Part shown: positions 23,780 to 36,270 of the stretch, in pieces
Position numbering within the stretch: position 1 is the stretch's first letter
How the letters are laid out: the number at the start of each line of letters is the position of its first letter
Assembly (NCBI RefSeq): GCF_001540865.1
Contig: NC_033642.1
Coordinates: forward strand, 715,450-779,449
Length of the DNA stretch: 64,000 nt
From: Ananas comosus
Lineage: Eukaryota; Streptophyta; Magnoliopsida; Poales; Bromeliaceae
Direction: 5' to 3'
Translations under genes and position numbers: made by a program
The notes under the pieces: model-generated
Databases searched by the model: none
The model's input: the letters and a program-made list of their open reading frames with translations, nothing else
What the model was told of the DNA's origin: nothing

Positions 23780-24055
23780 TGTCATGCTCCGAATTGCCAC
23801 GTTTCTCTAGACACGCCAACAGACTCGTCATATATACAGAAATTTTTCGTGTATGCGAAGCGATAGCTATATCTGCAAACAAATAGAAGCTACAATCAAA
23901 GCATAGAACTGCTAAATGAGAAACATATATAAATAAGGATATACTAAGTCCACTGTACATACAACATCCAAAACACAACCTCGATCCAAAGTGAACAACC
24001 AAACATAACTGTATGTACATAACAACAACCCAAACTACCTCTGAAGGGGTACTCC
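23780..24055 (-). repeat. Partial LTR related to the LTR of element B
   Basis: The terminus TGTCATGCTCCGAATTGCC and the next about 270 bases are closely similar to 24807-25080, including CTAAGTCCACTGTACATACA. Only the terminal half is present. It passes directly into gag-like sequence at about 24056, so the interior of this older element is deleted. Confidence 0.78.
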
Positions 24056-24340
24056 CTGCTGACGGGATCCACCAGACCGCTCTCGCCCCGAAGGCCCATG
24101 ACCCTGAGAGCGTGATCGTCGAGGCCTCGGCGGACGTCTACCACTGGTCAGTCCCCCGTTGGAACCGAGCGCTTCCTGTCCTAACCCTGCTCCGTCACCG
24201 TCGCCCGCTCACGGACCGATACAGCTCCTCGCACAACCCACAATGCCTGCTCAATCGACGCATCCAAGATCTGCAACCTTTTGCAATACCGGTCGCTCCT
24301 CACTGACAGATCACCTTGGGTCGTAGAGACATGGGTGAGT
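24056..24340 (-). pseudogene. Gypsy gag fragment, minus strand
   Basis: Minus-strand reading gives LQILDASIEQALWVVRGAVSVRE followed by an arginine-rich stretch with stops, resembling the linker between the gag core and zinc knuckle of gypsy elements (compare [12 protein letters not shown] in elements A and C). It is adjacent to the partial LTR at 23780 and faces a plus-strand gag fragment. The call is by resemblance only. Confidence 0.5.
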
Positions 24341-24429
24341 AGAGTCTCTGCTTGGCGGAGTGAGGCTTTTCTTGAGTTGGGTGAGTACTCCTGCACGGAC
24401 TGATCACCATGGGTCGTAGAGGCATGGGT

Positions 24430-24806
24430 GAGTGCGATAGAGAAGTTGTTTGAGGATCTCTTTGTACCGGAACAAGAGCAGATCCACTTGGCAGTACATT
24501 GTTTGGCGGGTGATGCGCATGCCTAGTGGAGAAGGATGCGGCAGAACCGAGGTTTGGATGCACTGCAAATGAGATGGGACGAGTTTCGTGGGATGCAGCA
24601 TGGGGCCTATTTCCCAAGCAGCGTAAAGCAGAAATTCGAGGAGGATCTGAAGAAGCTGCAGCAAGGTGATCAGTTAGTGCAGAAATATACTCGAGAATTT
24701 ACCAGGCTTCTAAACTGTGTGCCTTTTATAGTTAGGGATGAAGCTCATAAGGTGTATCTGTATGAGAGAGGATTGATGTCAGAGATTTTTGTGTTAGTAC
24801 AAGCTC
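24430..24806 (+). pseudogene. Gypsy gag fragment, plus strand, split by element B
   Basis: Plus-strand reading gives IHLAVHCLAGDAHA, a stop, then RWDEFRGMQHGAYFPSSVKQK, YTREFTRLLNCVPFIV, and LYERGLMSEIFVLVQAL. This is the Retrotrans_gag core. It ends exactly where the LTR of element B begins (24807), so it is the target gene into which B inserted. A short direct repeat (GGGTCGTAGAGxCATGGGTGAG) lies just upstream at 24316 and 24411. Confidence 0.78.
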
Positions 24807-25647
24807 TGTCACTCCCCGTATTGCCACGTTTTTCCGGGCACGCCAACAAACTTGCCATATAGATAATAATTTTTCATGTATACGAAGCGATAGCTATGCT
24901 TGCAAACAAACAAGAGTTACAACCAAAGTACAGAGTTGCTAAAAAAGAAACATATATAAATAAGGATATACTAAGTCCACTGTACATACAACATCCAAAA
25001 CACAACCCCGATCCAGAGTGAACAACCAAACATAACTGTATGTACATAACAACAATCCAAACTACCTTTGAAAGGGTGCTCCTCTAGCACAGTGATCAGG
25101 GATGGTAGGGGTTTAGCTCATGACTTTCTTACCGCGGTCTGAAGCAGCAGCAGACGGCTCTGCAAAAATGTGGCATAACAGGATGTGAGAACTACTGCAA
25201 AACAGAGTAGTCCTCAGTGGGTACCATCACCGACTCCAACAGCCCACCCACTAAGTTTACAGTAAGGTATGCAAAGGATAGTAAAATAAGCTGGAAGTAA
25301 CTCTACAGCTATATGCTACTAAACTACTGCTATCCAACCATGCTCTCTGTAGACATAGAAATACATCACAAGCTACACACTGACCCAATCTCCAGGAACT
25401 GCCGACTGGCCCGTCCAGCATGTATCCAAGCTACACCGCACACACCTCTCCTGTACTGGTACTCAACACTCAAAATCCCGCCATTTGCAGATTTCGGTGT
25501 CCAAATTCCAACCCTCACAGCTCTGAGTCCGTTTTTGCGTCCATTTCGCGCTAAAACAACTCCGACTAGTTCCGACACTCTACAGATGTATCGACAAGCC
25601 ACTGACGCTGCAGTCCCTCAGACAGCTAGACCCCCAGGGACACTACA
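24807..25647 (-). repeat. 3' LTR of gypsy element B (841 bp)
   Basis: On the minus strand it starts TGTAGTGTCCCTGGGGGTC after the purine-rich tract TTAGTGAGGAAGGA and ends ...GGGGAGTGACA at 24807. TG and CA ends are both present. It is far shorter than LTR A, so B belongs to another family. The 5' LTR is absent because the element is cut at 27553. Confidence 0.82.
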
Positions 25648-25709
25648 TCCTTCCTCACTAACAAAAATTTTTGTCATCGAAACTTAAAATCATACCTCAA
25701 TACGGTGCC

Positions 25710-27553
25710 TCAAACAGGTAGGGGGTAGGACTCTCGCATCACAGCCTCCGGCTCCCAAGTCACCTCATGCTCCTCATGATTACTCCACTGCACTTTCACG
25801 TACGGTATGATCCAGTTGCGCAATTCTTTCTTCTCACGAGCAAGAATCCGCACCGGTCGCTCCTCGTACCTCAGATCCTCGCCCAACTCAAGTGGAGTGA
25901 AGTCAATCACGCGTGAGGGGTCAAACACGTATCTCCTTAAGGTCGAGACGTGGAACACATCGTGAATACCGGCAAGTCGCAGGGGTAGTGCAATCCTGTA
26001 AGCCACTGGCCCAACTAGCTCCAAAACATCAAAAGGACCAACAAATCGTGGACTAGGCTTTCCATGAACTCCAAATCTGCGAATCTCTCTGGACGGCTTC
26101 AGGAATACGTGGTCACCAACTTGAAACTCTAAGTCTCGTCTCCGGGTATCAGTATAGCTCCTCTATCGACTCTGGGCAGTCTCAAGATATCGTCGCACAA
26201 CTTTGACCTTTTTCTCTACCTCCAGTAGAATATCAGGACCCAAAGTCTTCCTCTCACCCACATCACTCTAATGCAACGGTGATCGACAGTTGCGTCTATA
26301 GAACGCTTCAAATGGAGTCATTCGAATGCTCACCTGATAGCTGTTGTTGTACGCAAACTCAACCAATCTCAAGTGTCGATGCCACTCTCCTCCAAAATTC
26401 TGGACACAAGCTCTAAACATATTCTCCAGAGTCTGAATGGTCCGCTCAGACTGACTATCTGTCTGTGGGTGCAATGCTGTACTAAAATAAAGCTTTGTAC
26501 CCAAAGCCGTCTGAAGGCTCCTCCAAAAATGCGAAACAAATCTCGGGTCTTTATTTGATACAATTGAGATAAGTACTCCATGTAACCTCACTATCTCGTC
26601 CACGTACAACTGGGCGAGTCACTCCCTGAACCAAGTGTTCTGCACGGGTAGTAAGTGAGCAGACTTGGTTAGTCTGTCCACTATTACCCATATAGCATCA
26701 AATCCACCATGCGTCATTAGTAAACCCACGACAAAATCCATAGTAATATGATCCCACTTCCACTCTAGCACTGGAAGATTCTTAAGCTTGCCAAGAGGTA
26801 CACGATGCTCCGCCTTCACCTGTTGGCATGTCAGACACTGAGCCACACATCTTCCAATGTCTCTCTTCATCCCATTCTACTAGAAGTGTGCTTTCAAATT
26901 CTTATACATCTTGGTTCCACCAGGGTGAACCGTATAAGATGAGTAGTGAGACTCTCTCAAAATTCCCTCTCGAATCTCTGAATTCATAGACACACACAGT
27001 CGGTCCCTATACTGTAGTACTCTCGAATTGTCAACAACGAAGTCCTCTACTTGTCACCTCTCTATCTGATCCTATCCAACAGAATAGGCTGCAAGACCAT
27101 AGACATCAGTCTCACAGTGGTCCCAGGGGACACCACCTCAAGTCCAAACCAGTGTAACTCCTCAAGCAAAGGTCGCTGATATGTGATCATCATACTAAGG
27201 ACTGCACTGACATTCTGCTCAACGCATCTGCCACCAAATTCGCCCTGCCGAGGTGATACTGAATGCTGATATCATAATCCTTCAATAACTCTAACCACCG
27301 GCGCTGCCTCAGTTTCAATTTCTTTTGGGTGAACAAATACTTAAGACTTTTATGGTCGGTGAAAATCTCGTAGCGCTCACCATATAGATAATGCCGCCAC
27401 AACTTCAGTGCAAACACCACAGCGGCAAGCTCCAAGTCATATGCCGCCACAACTTCTTTTCCCTCAGAAACTGCAACACAATCCTCAAGTGCTCCTCATA
27501 CTCCGCATCACTCCAGGAGTAAATCAGAATATCATCAATAAATATCACAACAC
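25710..27553 (-). pseudogene. Ty3/gypsy element B pol remnant: RT end, RNase H, integrase, chromodomain-like tail
   Basis: From the right, the minus strand opens in RT at [12 protein letters not shown] (about 27520-27550) and jumps by internal deletion, near 27450-27465, from RT (VLQFL) to RNase H ([22 protein letters not shown]). Integrase follows with [26 protein letters not shown] and TDSQSERT, then the tail GPVAYRIALPLRLAG and YVKVQWSNHEEHEVTWE. Two catalytic-region motifs are altered. Stops and short gaps occur throughout (for example near 26160, 26270, 26610 and 26880). Its 5' half is replaced at 27554 by the end of the CACTA element. Confidence 0.86.
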
Positions 27554-28400
27554 ACTACAACAAAATTAATTTTTTATGGCCATTTATTTGTGGCCATTTA
27601 GAAATCGCATCTAAATGTTTTACTTTTGTGGCTAAATTTAATAGTTTGCCACTATTTTAATTTGATATGAATTTCTAGATATTAATTATGGGAAATTTTT
27701 TAAAATGGCCGCAGATTATGGGTACTTTTAGTAGCTAAATTTAAATTTCGTCACTAAAAAAAGAATGTAATTTCTGTGGTGACCTATTTCTCAATAAATG
27801 TACAAAATGTTAGTGGCGGACTGTAAGTTTGGTCATTAAAAATACTCTTTATTTTAGTGGCTTTTTATTTTCCTATAAATGTTTCGTGTATTAGTGGCAA
27901 ATTTATATTTTGCTACTATTGTATTTTAGTGTTATTTTATTCACATTATTTGTAGAAGTTTTTAAAAATAGCTATAAAATATATTTAATTATAGTAGCAA
28001 TAGTTTAATTTTGCCACTAAAATATGTCCATTACATTAGCGGCCATATTTAAAAATGCCGCAAATTATGGGTACTTTCAGTGGCCAAATTTAAATTCTAT
28101 CACTGAAAAGAAAATGTAATTTCTAAATGTAGGGAATGTTAGTGGCAGACTGTAGGTTTGGCTATTAAAAGTACTCTTTATTTTAGTGGCTTTTTATTTT
28201 CCTATAAATGTTTCGTGTATTAGTCGGCAAATTTTATATTTTTGCTAGCTATCTGGTATTCTACGTCTTATTTCATGCATAGTATTCTGTAGAAGTTTTT
28301 AAAAAACTAGTAGTAAACATCATAGATTTTAATCTATAGTAGGCAATCAGTTTCAATATTGGCCCTAAAATCCAAGCTGTCAGTCGTTACATTAGTCGGC
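27554..28400. repeat. Left subterminal repeat region of the CACTA element, with an internal direct duplication
   Basis: Short units of the type GTGGC(C/A)AAATTTAAATTTTGTCACTA recur. A segment of about 330 bases is directly duplicated (about 27704-28050 and 28055-28370; shared ATTATGGGTACTTT and TTTTATTTTCCTATAAATG). Subterminal repeats are the usual binding sites for the CACTA accessory protein; binding here is inference. Confidence 0.78.
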
Positions 28401-28450
28401 CAATGCAGTGTGGCCAAATCAAAAATTTTGATTATATTCTGTGATAGCTA

Positions 28451-31400
28451 CAACCCCGTCTACCCTCCTTTTAGCTGATACAGAGCGTGTCTTCGATTTA
28501 CCATAGCATCTTAACCACTTCCTTCGTGTGACAGTCATACAGACATCACATCCGAGCCTCAAGCCTAATTTTTTGTTTTTGCCATTAATACCTAGAGTCA
28601 GACATGAAATTTTTGTTGTCAGAAAATATCCTCCAAATATTGTTTTATTTGCAAATCTTACAATTAATTTTCTTAACTTTAAACTTCTCAGTTAACATCA
28701 TACCAGTTGACCCAATTTAGAAATTAACTTTTTAGTTTCTACGATTCTAATTTGAACTGTAAATAAAAAATAAGAAATTTTAATTTAAAATTTATTGTTT
28801 AGTATCTCAACAATAATAACAATTTTATATACCGATTTTAAATAAATTTTTATAGACTTAAAAATTGAAATTTACATTGCTAATTTCAAGTACAAATTTG
28901 ATCAAATAAAACAATTAAACCTTTTATCTTTTGATAGTTTCATCTCAGTTTCAAAAATTTTAATTTTTTAAAGAAATTATATACGTTAGTGAGAAACATT
29001 TCTAATTACCAACGAATGATAATAAAATCAAATATAGATAATACTTCAGGGGTGCAAAGTGCATTTACTCAAAAGAAAATCCTAACCTCTCTCGGGCGTA
29101 CCTGCGGAATAAACTTAAATCTAGAAACGTCCCAATAGATACGAGCTAAAGATTTCTAATTAATCATACTCATTAACTACTAGAGTCCAAATATTCGGCG
29201 CTAAGTGACTGCGTAACCCTAATTTAATCATGGATCAGGCCCCACGAAACTTTTTATCCTTTAATAGATAGCGACGGCTAGATTCTAATATAATCATATA
29301 CTACTACGTATGATACTCCTACTATACTTGATATATAGCAATCATATATAATATAAATATAATATAAAAAAATAAATAAAAAACAAATAAATCAACATAA
29401 CATACCAAAGACAGATATCATCACGTAAACATAACCCCCGCTCGGCCCTCTCCGCCTCCTCCTCCTTCCTGATATTGTCGCGTAAAAACCCCGTCGGCCC
29501 CGCTCCGGCTAGCATTAGCCCGTAGTAACAGGCCGGCTTTTTTCAACCTTCATTCGAGCGTACTTACATTCGGCGACCACGGCCTCCAGCGTCCGCCGCG
29601 TCTACTTCTTCTCGAGGTCAACAACAATCGCAATAATTATCTCGAAAAAATATACTTTCTGAAGGACTGTAAAAGATTATGTTTCTTGGTATATCGTGAT
29701 TTCACCATACTTTTTTACGGCATTTAGCGGTGTCTTTTTTGATTTGATGTAGCAAGGTGGTGGCAAAAATATTTGAATAAAAAAATAATTTTAACGGAAT
29801 CGTTGTGAGTTTTACATAATATTTTTTCTTCATTCAAAATTTCAACTCTTAGCATAATTCGTTTCCAACTCGAGCGCTGTCCGTCGCCTGAAAATGCACA
29901 AGCGGGAGGCACATGAAATTAATCGCATGAGAAAGACGACGTTTTTCTGCTCGAGGCCTTCGAATGGTCCCCCGCCGAAAGACGAAAAGGCGGGCAGCGC
30001 ATGAAATGTAATAAGCATGAGAACAACGAAAAGCGGGAGTGCTGCTCATGCGCAGACGCGGCCCCCACGAGGTTTCCGGCTCGTGTGACGCCCTCCCCTA
30101 CGCGGCTCAAATTATATAACCTATACTATAAACCTTCATATATACAAACTAATACTACCTATATATAATACCTACGCTATACTGATTACCCTATACAGCG
30201 TAGAGTATACCCTAGCTACCCTTTAAATGTTCATAATAGTGATTAATAATATACTAGTCCTTGTATACATTATTTACTTAATATTCTTAAACTTTATGAC
30301 TTTTATACTATTCCACATATGTAAGCATCATGTTTAATTTTATTTTAGGATTATATTTACATTTATACACTAGAAAATTCATCAGATCAATAATTATTAA
30401 TACTATACGCACACATAGTAATTTTAATATATATGACAATACATCCTATTTACCATAAAAAAATATTAACACTACGTTTTCATCCTAAATTTTGTTTCAT
30501 TATACGCACCCAAACAACTGTCATAGGAAAAAATTTCCAACGACAATTTTTTTTTCCGGCAATTCTTACGTGGCAAACACCCCCCCGGAAACACAACCCT
30601 TGCAGCCATCTTTGATCATTATTGTTCTCCAAGTAATCCATCCTTTTAGTATTTCTGTCTAATCTTTGTTTTTCATTTTTGTTGCAAACAAATAAATTCT
30701 TAGAATGTCGGAGTTGGAAACAAAAAAAAAAAAAATTTGTCACCCCATTTTTACCTATTTGCAGTTTGAATACTCAAACTCTCGTTTGGTTGGGCTATTT
30801 TTGAGCTCAACAAAATCGCAATGTCTACGTCGACATCCTCATTTGCACTCCCTCATTTGCAAAAGGAAGTTTTTTCGTTTAATTATTCTTTGCTGGCCTC
30901 AAAATATTTTTCTCTATATCGCACGACAATCCCAGAAATTTTTTAGCCTATTCATCTTTTTTTTCAAATAAACAACGTGATTTCAAGACAGTAAGGACTA
31001 AACAAAGCCAGCACCAAGATAACCACTCATATACTCATCAATCTTTTGAAATTTCTGAATTTTGACCATTTAAGACTTGAAATTAAAATTAAAAATTAAA
31101 TCATGTTAAATTTTAAATTTAATAATTTAACATCTAAATTTTAAATTTTAAACATTTTAATTTTTAATAATTCAAATTTAAATAAAAAGACATACTATAC
31201 CCACCCATCTTTAACAAATCTGAAATATGAATTTAAATTCACAAATCTTGAACTCTAAAAAGATTTTAAAATAAAAAGTATTAGAAAATTTGAGTCCCAA
31301 AATTAAGAATCAAGACTTTCATCAAAGCAACATTTTGACGTGATTCTTGAAATTTTTAGGCCTGAAAACTAAAAAGATTAAATCATAACACATCAAGAAT

Positions 31401-31744
31401 CAAGATTTATGAAAATAAGGTTGCCAACATGCCTCCTATACGAAATTTAGCAAACGAATACATACTAAAAGTAACATATAAACTCTCAAAGTAATCCTAA
31501 TAGACAAATCAAGACACCATTCTACTGTCTATAAAGTTTTGGCTTTATTATCTTTTAGAGTTGGCATATACTCCGCCCCTTTATATAATAGTGGCATGGC
31601 GGATATTTTTTAATATCCGATATATTCGCAAGATTACTATAATATATACGATGGACTAAAAGTCTGATGGGTATCTGAAATAGACACCATCCGAAGTTCA
31701 GAACAGCGAGTGAATGGTTTTCTTGACTTCCGCATTTTGCCACC
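28451..31744. other. CACTA interior without recognisable genes
   Basis: Mostly AT-rich sequence. Two GC-rich islands stand out, 29440-29630 and 29870-30110, with CGCC- and GGCC-rich text but no frame I can assign. Around 30440-30600 there is a degenerate Harbinger-MITE-like stretch (AAAAAATTTCCAACGACAATTTTTTTTTCC). No tRNA or other RNA gene is seen. Confidence 0.6.
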
Positions 31745-34640
31745 ATGTCAAGGGCGGAGGAAGATAAAATTCGATTGTCACTGTTACTAAAGTGTGGTCA
31801 ACTGGTCCTTTTTCATACTCGAGAGGCTTGTATTCGGTCTCTTATCCTTGCGCATGGGGATCAATTAAAAGATTATAAATTGGTGGTCGACGTCATCGGG
31901 GAACCATTCCAAGATCGAGGTAGTGACGAAGTAGCGGACAGTAATAATGAAGAACACAGTAAAGGAGGAGTAGTGATGATGAATGCATCGAACTTCTACA
32001 AGCACTTCGGAACCCCAATTCACGAGAGATACTAACACACGACTCGCACCACTTAAGACTTTCTGCATGAACTCAACTCCCCGCACGTCCCAAAAAATTT
32101 TTACAATTATTGATGGACGCCAAATCAACGCACCCCAAAGAATTGTAATCCGGATTCGTCAACGCAGTTTTTCACAACTCAGAATCATTGTAAATCTATT
32201 ACAACATTAAACTGTCTTCGATCCGGTCTCGGGCCACGTGCACACACTCCACTTCTTACGTCTTCGGTTATAACTCAACCTGACAAAAAGAGCACCTTCA
32301 GCTGGCTCGACCACTTTCACACCACAAACCCAACAACACACTCATCTCCATGAACACCCGCCGCACAAAATATACACACTCACGCAACGGACTTCCTAGT
32401 TCTGGATTCACTCCACCTACAAAATCCTTCGATGATCGTAAACCAACTGTTCGCTCCACTCTCCCCACTCATTTCCCGCAACCGAACACCACCCCGAGAA
32501 ATATGATAATTGGGTCCAGTGTGTGAAGCTTCTAGGTGGAAACATGGTGATGGATAAATTCAAAATAACATTCGTGCAGTACGCATAAAGATGGCAAAAA
32601 AGAATCTCCAACAAAAATGCTTCTGCGGGCTATTTTCCTCTCGACCCAAAGATTGCAAAGATTATCTATGTCATCGAAGACTGTTTCTCACATGAGAATG
32701 CGCATAACAGAGAAATAATGTTGTGATGGCTGTATTAAGACATCCTGCTGATTCTTTAGCATCCGGAAGTCGTTTTGATGATTACAATCCATCCTTGCGT
32801 TTTGATCCACGGTAATCGCATCAGCCAGTTTAGCGTTTTAAGCAAGTGAAAAATGGCTTTAATCCTTTAGGAAATATGAGTAACTTCCTAATAGTTGATG
32901 GCCAGTTGGTCTTAGTTGTATACAATTTCGCCAACATCGGATGTTGTTCACATGCACGCTCTCTTATTTCATATTGTCAATGCTTTAATCTGGGCCCCAA
33001 AGCCCCAAGGGAACTGATTTCGGATCCGCGTATACCTTACACCTCTAATAGATTTTGAATTTAATATGGATTAGTGACGAGTGTCAGCGGCGGCACGTCC
33101 TGAACAACTTATGATGCCTCTAAGTAAATTCCCAATTACTCAACTCTATGCTTCATTATTCGTGCGACTATAAATGGACCCTTTCCAGCATCACTGCGCA
33201 ATTTATGCTGGTGGCAGCACCTAAAGCCGAGCATTAGCCGTTGTCCTAATTCGCACATAAAGATACTCACCTCGCTCTCTGCTGCACTTCGATTAACAGC
33301 ATGGGCGAGAAAATGCTGTTATATGGGACACTGCCGACGCTTGCTCTTAAAACGCGATCCCAATAATATGGCGTCAGAAGAATAAAAAGTCCTTTTTGAT
33401 GGAAAAAGCATAGAAAAACTCCAAAAGCACCAAAATAATTATTTGGTGATGGCATACTTTGAGCTAAGCAAGATCTGTACAAATTGTGCACAAATTGCAA
33501 CTCACAGAAAAAAGACAGCCGGCAGTGAATCCTATCTTAATATTATGATTGGAAAAAAAAGTATCTTTTTCCAATTAAACCCCGTTATTGAGAACTCTTC
33601 TAGTGCCGCCATGAATCCTTGATGTTATGCAGCATCCCGAAAAGAATATCTGTGACAATATATTCGGCCAGCGCTCGCTTCTAATATTGATGGAAAAACA
33701 AAGACTAGTATAAATGCTCCGACTTTGACCCTTACAGGAAATGGGCAGTGGATCATGATTACACTCCTTTAGATAACATGATGATAGTTAGTGCTCATTC
33801 ACAAGCATGTTTACCGTTAAGTTTGAAAGAAAAGCGACGATGTAAATGTGAACTGTTTACTTAAATTAAAAAGTAAGATGGATATTTTAGTCCAACAATA
33901 CTCTCGGTGTAAATCAATAAAGGAGGGAAAGCTTATTTAGGAATGAATCTCATGATCTGTCAACTGTCTTTACTCCAAGATCATTTAGCAACGCCAACTT
34001 TTTCGTGGCATTTTAACGAAAAGAGCGTATTTGCAACCACTAGTAGTAATTCAAGTTGTATTGACTTTAAAGGAGTTATGTTCGAAAACAGCCTAACGAT
34101 CCAGCATGTGGTTAGAAAGATTGGAGTATACATTATGAGTACACTTTGCAAGCTTACGAAACGGCACTATTTCCACCTGCATTCTTCGAAATTTCCAGCT
34201 CTTACAGCTCTTGCCTATTCACCATACCACAAGCAAGCAGAGGTTGGCCGGTCCGATCCATTATCGTGCATGGATTTTATCATTGGAGAGGTAGCATTAC
34301 ATGTTAGCAATACTATTACTTATTTATATTTACTTTTTTCTCCTTTCATTTACTTTTATAAATACGAATATTCTTAATTGCTTGGTGATAGGTTCTCTGC
34401 GTCAGTTGAAGTCTTATGTCCGTCCAATGGAAACACTGTCCAGAAGGGATCTACTTGGAAGGCTTATATTGCAGAGCGAAGTGGTTTAACCTTTTGTTCT
34501 AGGCTATTTCATGAAGTAGAGTCGAGATCAAAATTCCCAGTCCGACCTTGAGAGAAATTTGAGGGTAATGAAATCAAAAAAAAAAAACATCCAGATACCA
34601 GAGTTAATCCGCTTTCTTCGACGAAACGGAGACCCACATT
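31745..34640 (+). pseudogene. CACTA transposase TNP2/TnpD, heavily decayed
   Basis: Pieces of the plant En/Spm transposase appear in the correct order but scattered over all three plus frames. They are an N-terminal transposase-associated segment (LKCGQLVLFHTREACIRSL, about 31790-31850), LSMSSKTVSHMRMR (about 32665), VLRHPADSLAS then DDYNPSLRFDPR (about 32730-32810), NGFNPLGNMSN (about 32852), LGPKAPRE (about 32990), a CYMGH-like segment (about 33315) and KKSIFFQL (about 33555). Next come LCKLTKRHYF (about 34145) and the C-terminal LKSYVRP / AYIAERSGLTFCSRLFHEVE region (DUF4218-like, about 34395-34520). Dozens of stops and frameshifts make it non-functional. Domain names are from memory of the family. 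Confidence 0.82.
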
Positions 34641-36270
34641 AATAAATGGAAACGGGAGTATTCCAAGACTAACTTATGAGAATCGGCTCGTGGCACAACT
34701 TTATGTGTTAAAAAATTGTGCTGAAAGTTTCAACCCTTACTTTCTTGAGTAAACGCATTACCTATACAGTACCTTTTTATTTGTCTTACCTAATTTTCCT
34801 TTTTTATTTGTTTAGTCTACTTGTATCAAACAATTCGATAATTTATCTTTTTTGCTAATTCCACATAGACGAACACCAAGAGAACTGGAAAAGAGAGGAT
34901 TGTACCCTCCAAATTGTGTCAGAAATACAGGATACAAACATTCTGTTACATGGGTTTAAAAAACACACGCGCGAGGTAAGTGGAAAATGTATTAGATATT
35001 ATCATATTTATTCAGTAATTATTATTATTTCTAACTATTCTATATACTTCTATCCTTGTTACAGGCTGTACATATTCATATCAACCGAAAGTTACTGAAG
35101 AAAGGTAAGGCAAGAGAATCTTTTGAATTTAAGCTTCATGGGTCCCAATACATTGAGCTAACTCACTAGTGGTTTATATACGTTACACCGGCTTTACCAG
35201 GTTTTCAGCAAACTCATAAGCGTGAGGTTTTACCGCGTCCAAAAACCTCCAAAAAGTAAGTGGATGTTTGTGGTTAAAGGGCTGAATGCAGCAATCAGAG
35301 GAATCAGAGATTATTAATGGAGGTTTTGCAGGATATTATTGAATTAGATTTTATGATATGGCGGAAATAAAAATAACAATTCTTTTAAGTGTGACTGGTG
35401 GAATAACTTATGAAATGAAGGGTTAGGGGTTTTCAAGAAGGAAAGGCCAATGGAATTACAGTTATTACTTTTACTCGGCCTTCAAAATGGCGGTCAAATG
35501 AAAGCCTTATTGTGTTAAGCCATGGCAGAAGTGGAAAACAAGTTCTTATCTATGTAGTACGATATAAGCAATCCTAAATTGGCGACTCGTTATCAAACAC
35601 TAATACCCTCTCACCTCGAAACTTTTATCATTTTTCCTATTAACTCGTGAACGAGCTCAGCTTGGACGACGAAGGATTGATTTTAGAAACACGTTGGAAT
35701 ATGGAGGAGTTTACATCACCCACCCAATTTCATCTACCAGAATATATTCGTAGTAGCCTCGATGATGCCATTATTTCTTTTTTGACGGAATCGATGTTCG
35801 ACGGCATTATTTTTTGATAAGAACCATGCTTATTCAAAAAATAAATCCCAAGTTGGAGAAAAAAATAATACGCTTACATAAAGAGCTTAAGGAGTACATG
35901 AAAGGTGAAGAACAAATGGCAAGAAGAGAAGAATTGAGTAGATATGCATGAAATCAATTGGTTATGAATACTTCAGTGTGTGGTATGTTATTTTATCTCA
36001 TTTTTATTATATGACCGCACGGCCGCCTCCTCCATCGCTTCTCTATAAATTCCATCTATTCCCTTAAAAAGGCGATTTTGTATCTTAATGAGATCATTGA
36101 TAAACGATGATTCAACTCTCGTTAATCCGTAAATTCCCTTCAATCTTTTTCTAGAATTTTCATTTTAGATTAAATTTTTGTGTCAATCAATAAATCTTTC
36201 TTCACAATCTCCTACTATTTAGTCTAATTTTATTCTCCTTATTCACACCAACCCCCACACCTCTTGTTTT
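34641..36270. other. CACTA interior between the two transposon ORFs
   Basis: The stretch 34860-34960 (EHQENWKREDCTLQIVSEI) resembles a downstream segment of TNP2, so decayed coding sequence may continue to about 35270. From there to 36270 only AT-rich sequence and possible untranslated leader of the next gene are seen. Confidence 0.5.

Noticed and set aside
31745..32035. 96-codon frame considered as a separate small gene
   Set aside because: Its HTREACIRSL and surrounding text fit the N-terminal part of the decayed CACTA transposase, whose later parts follow in order.
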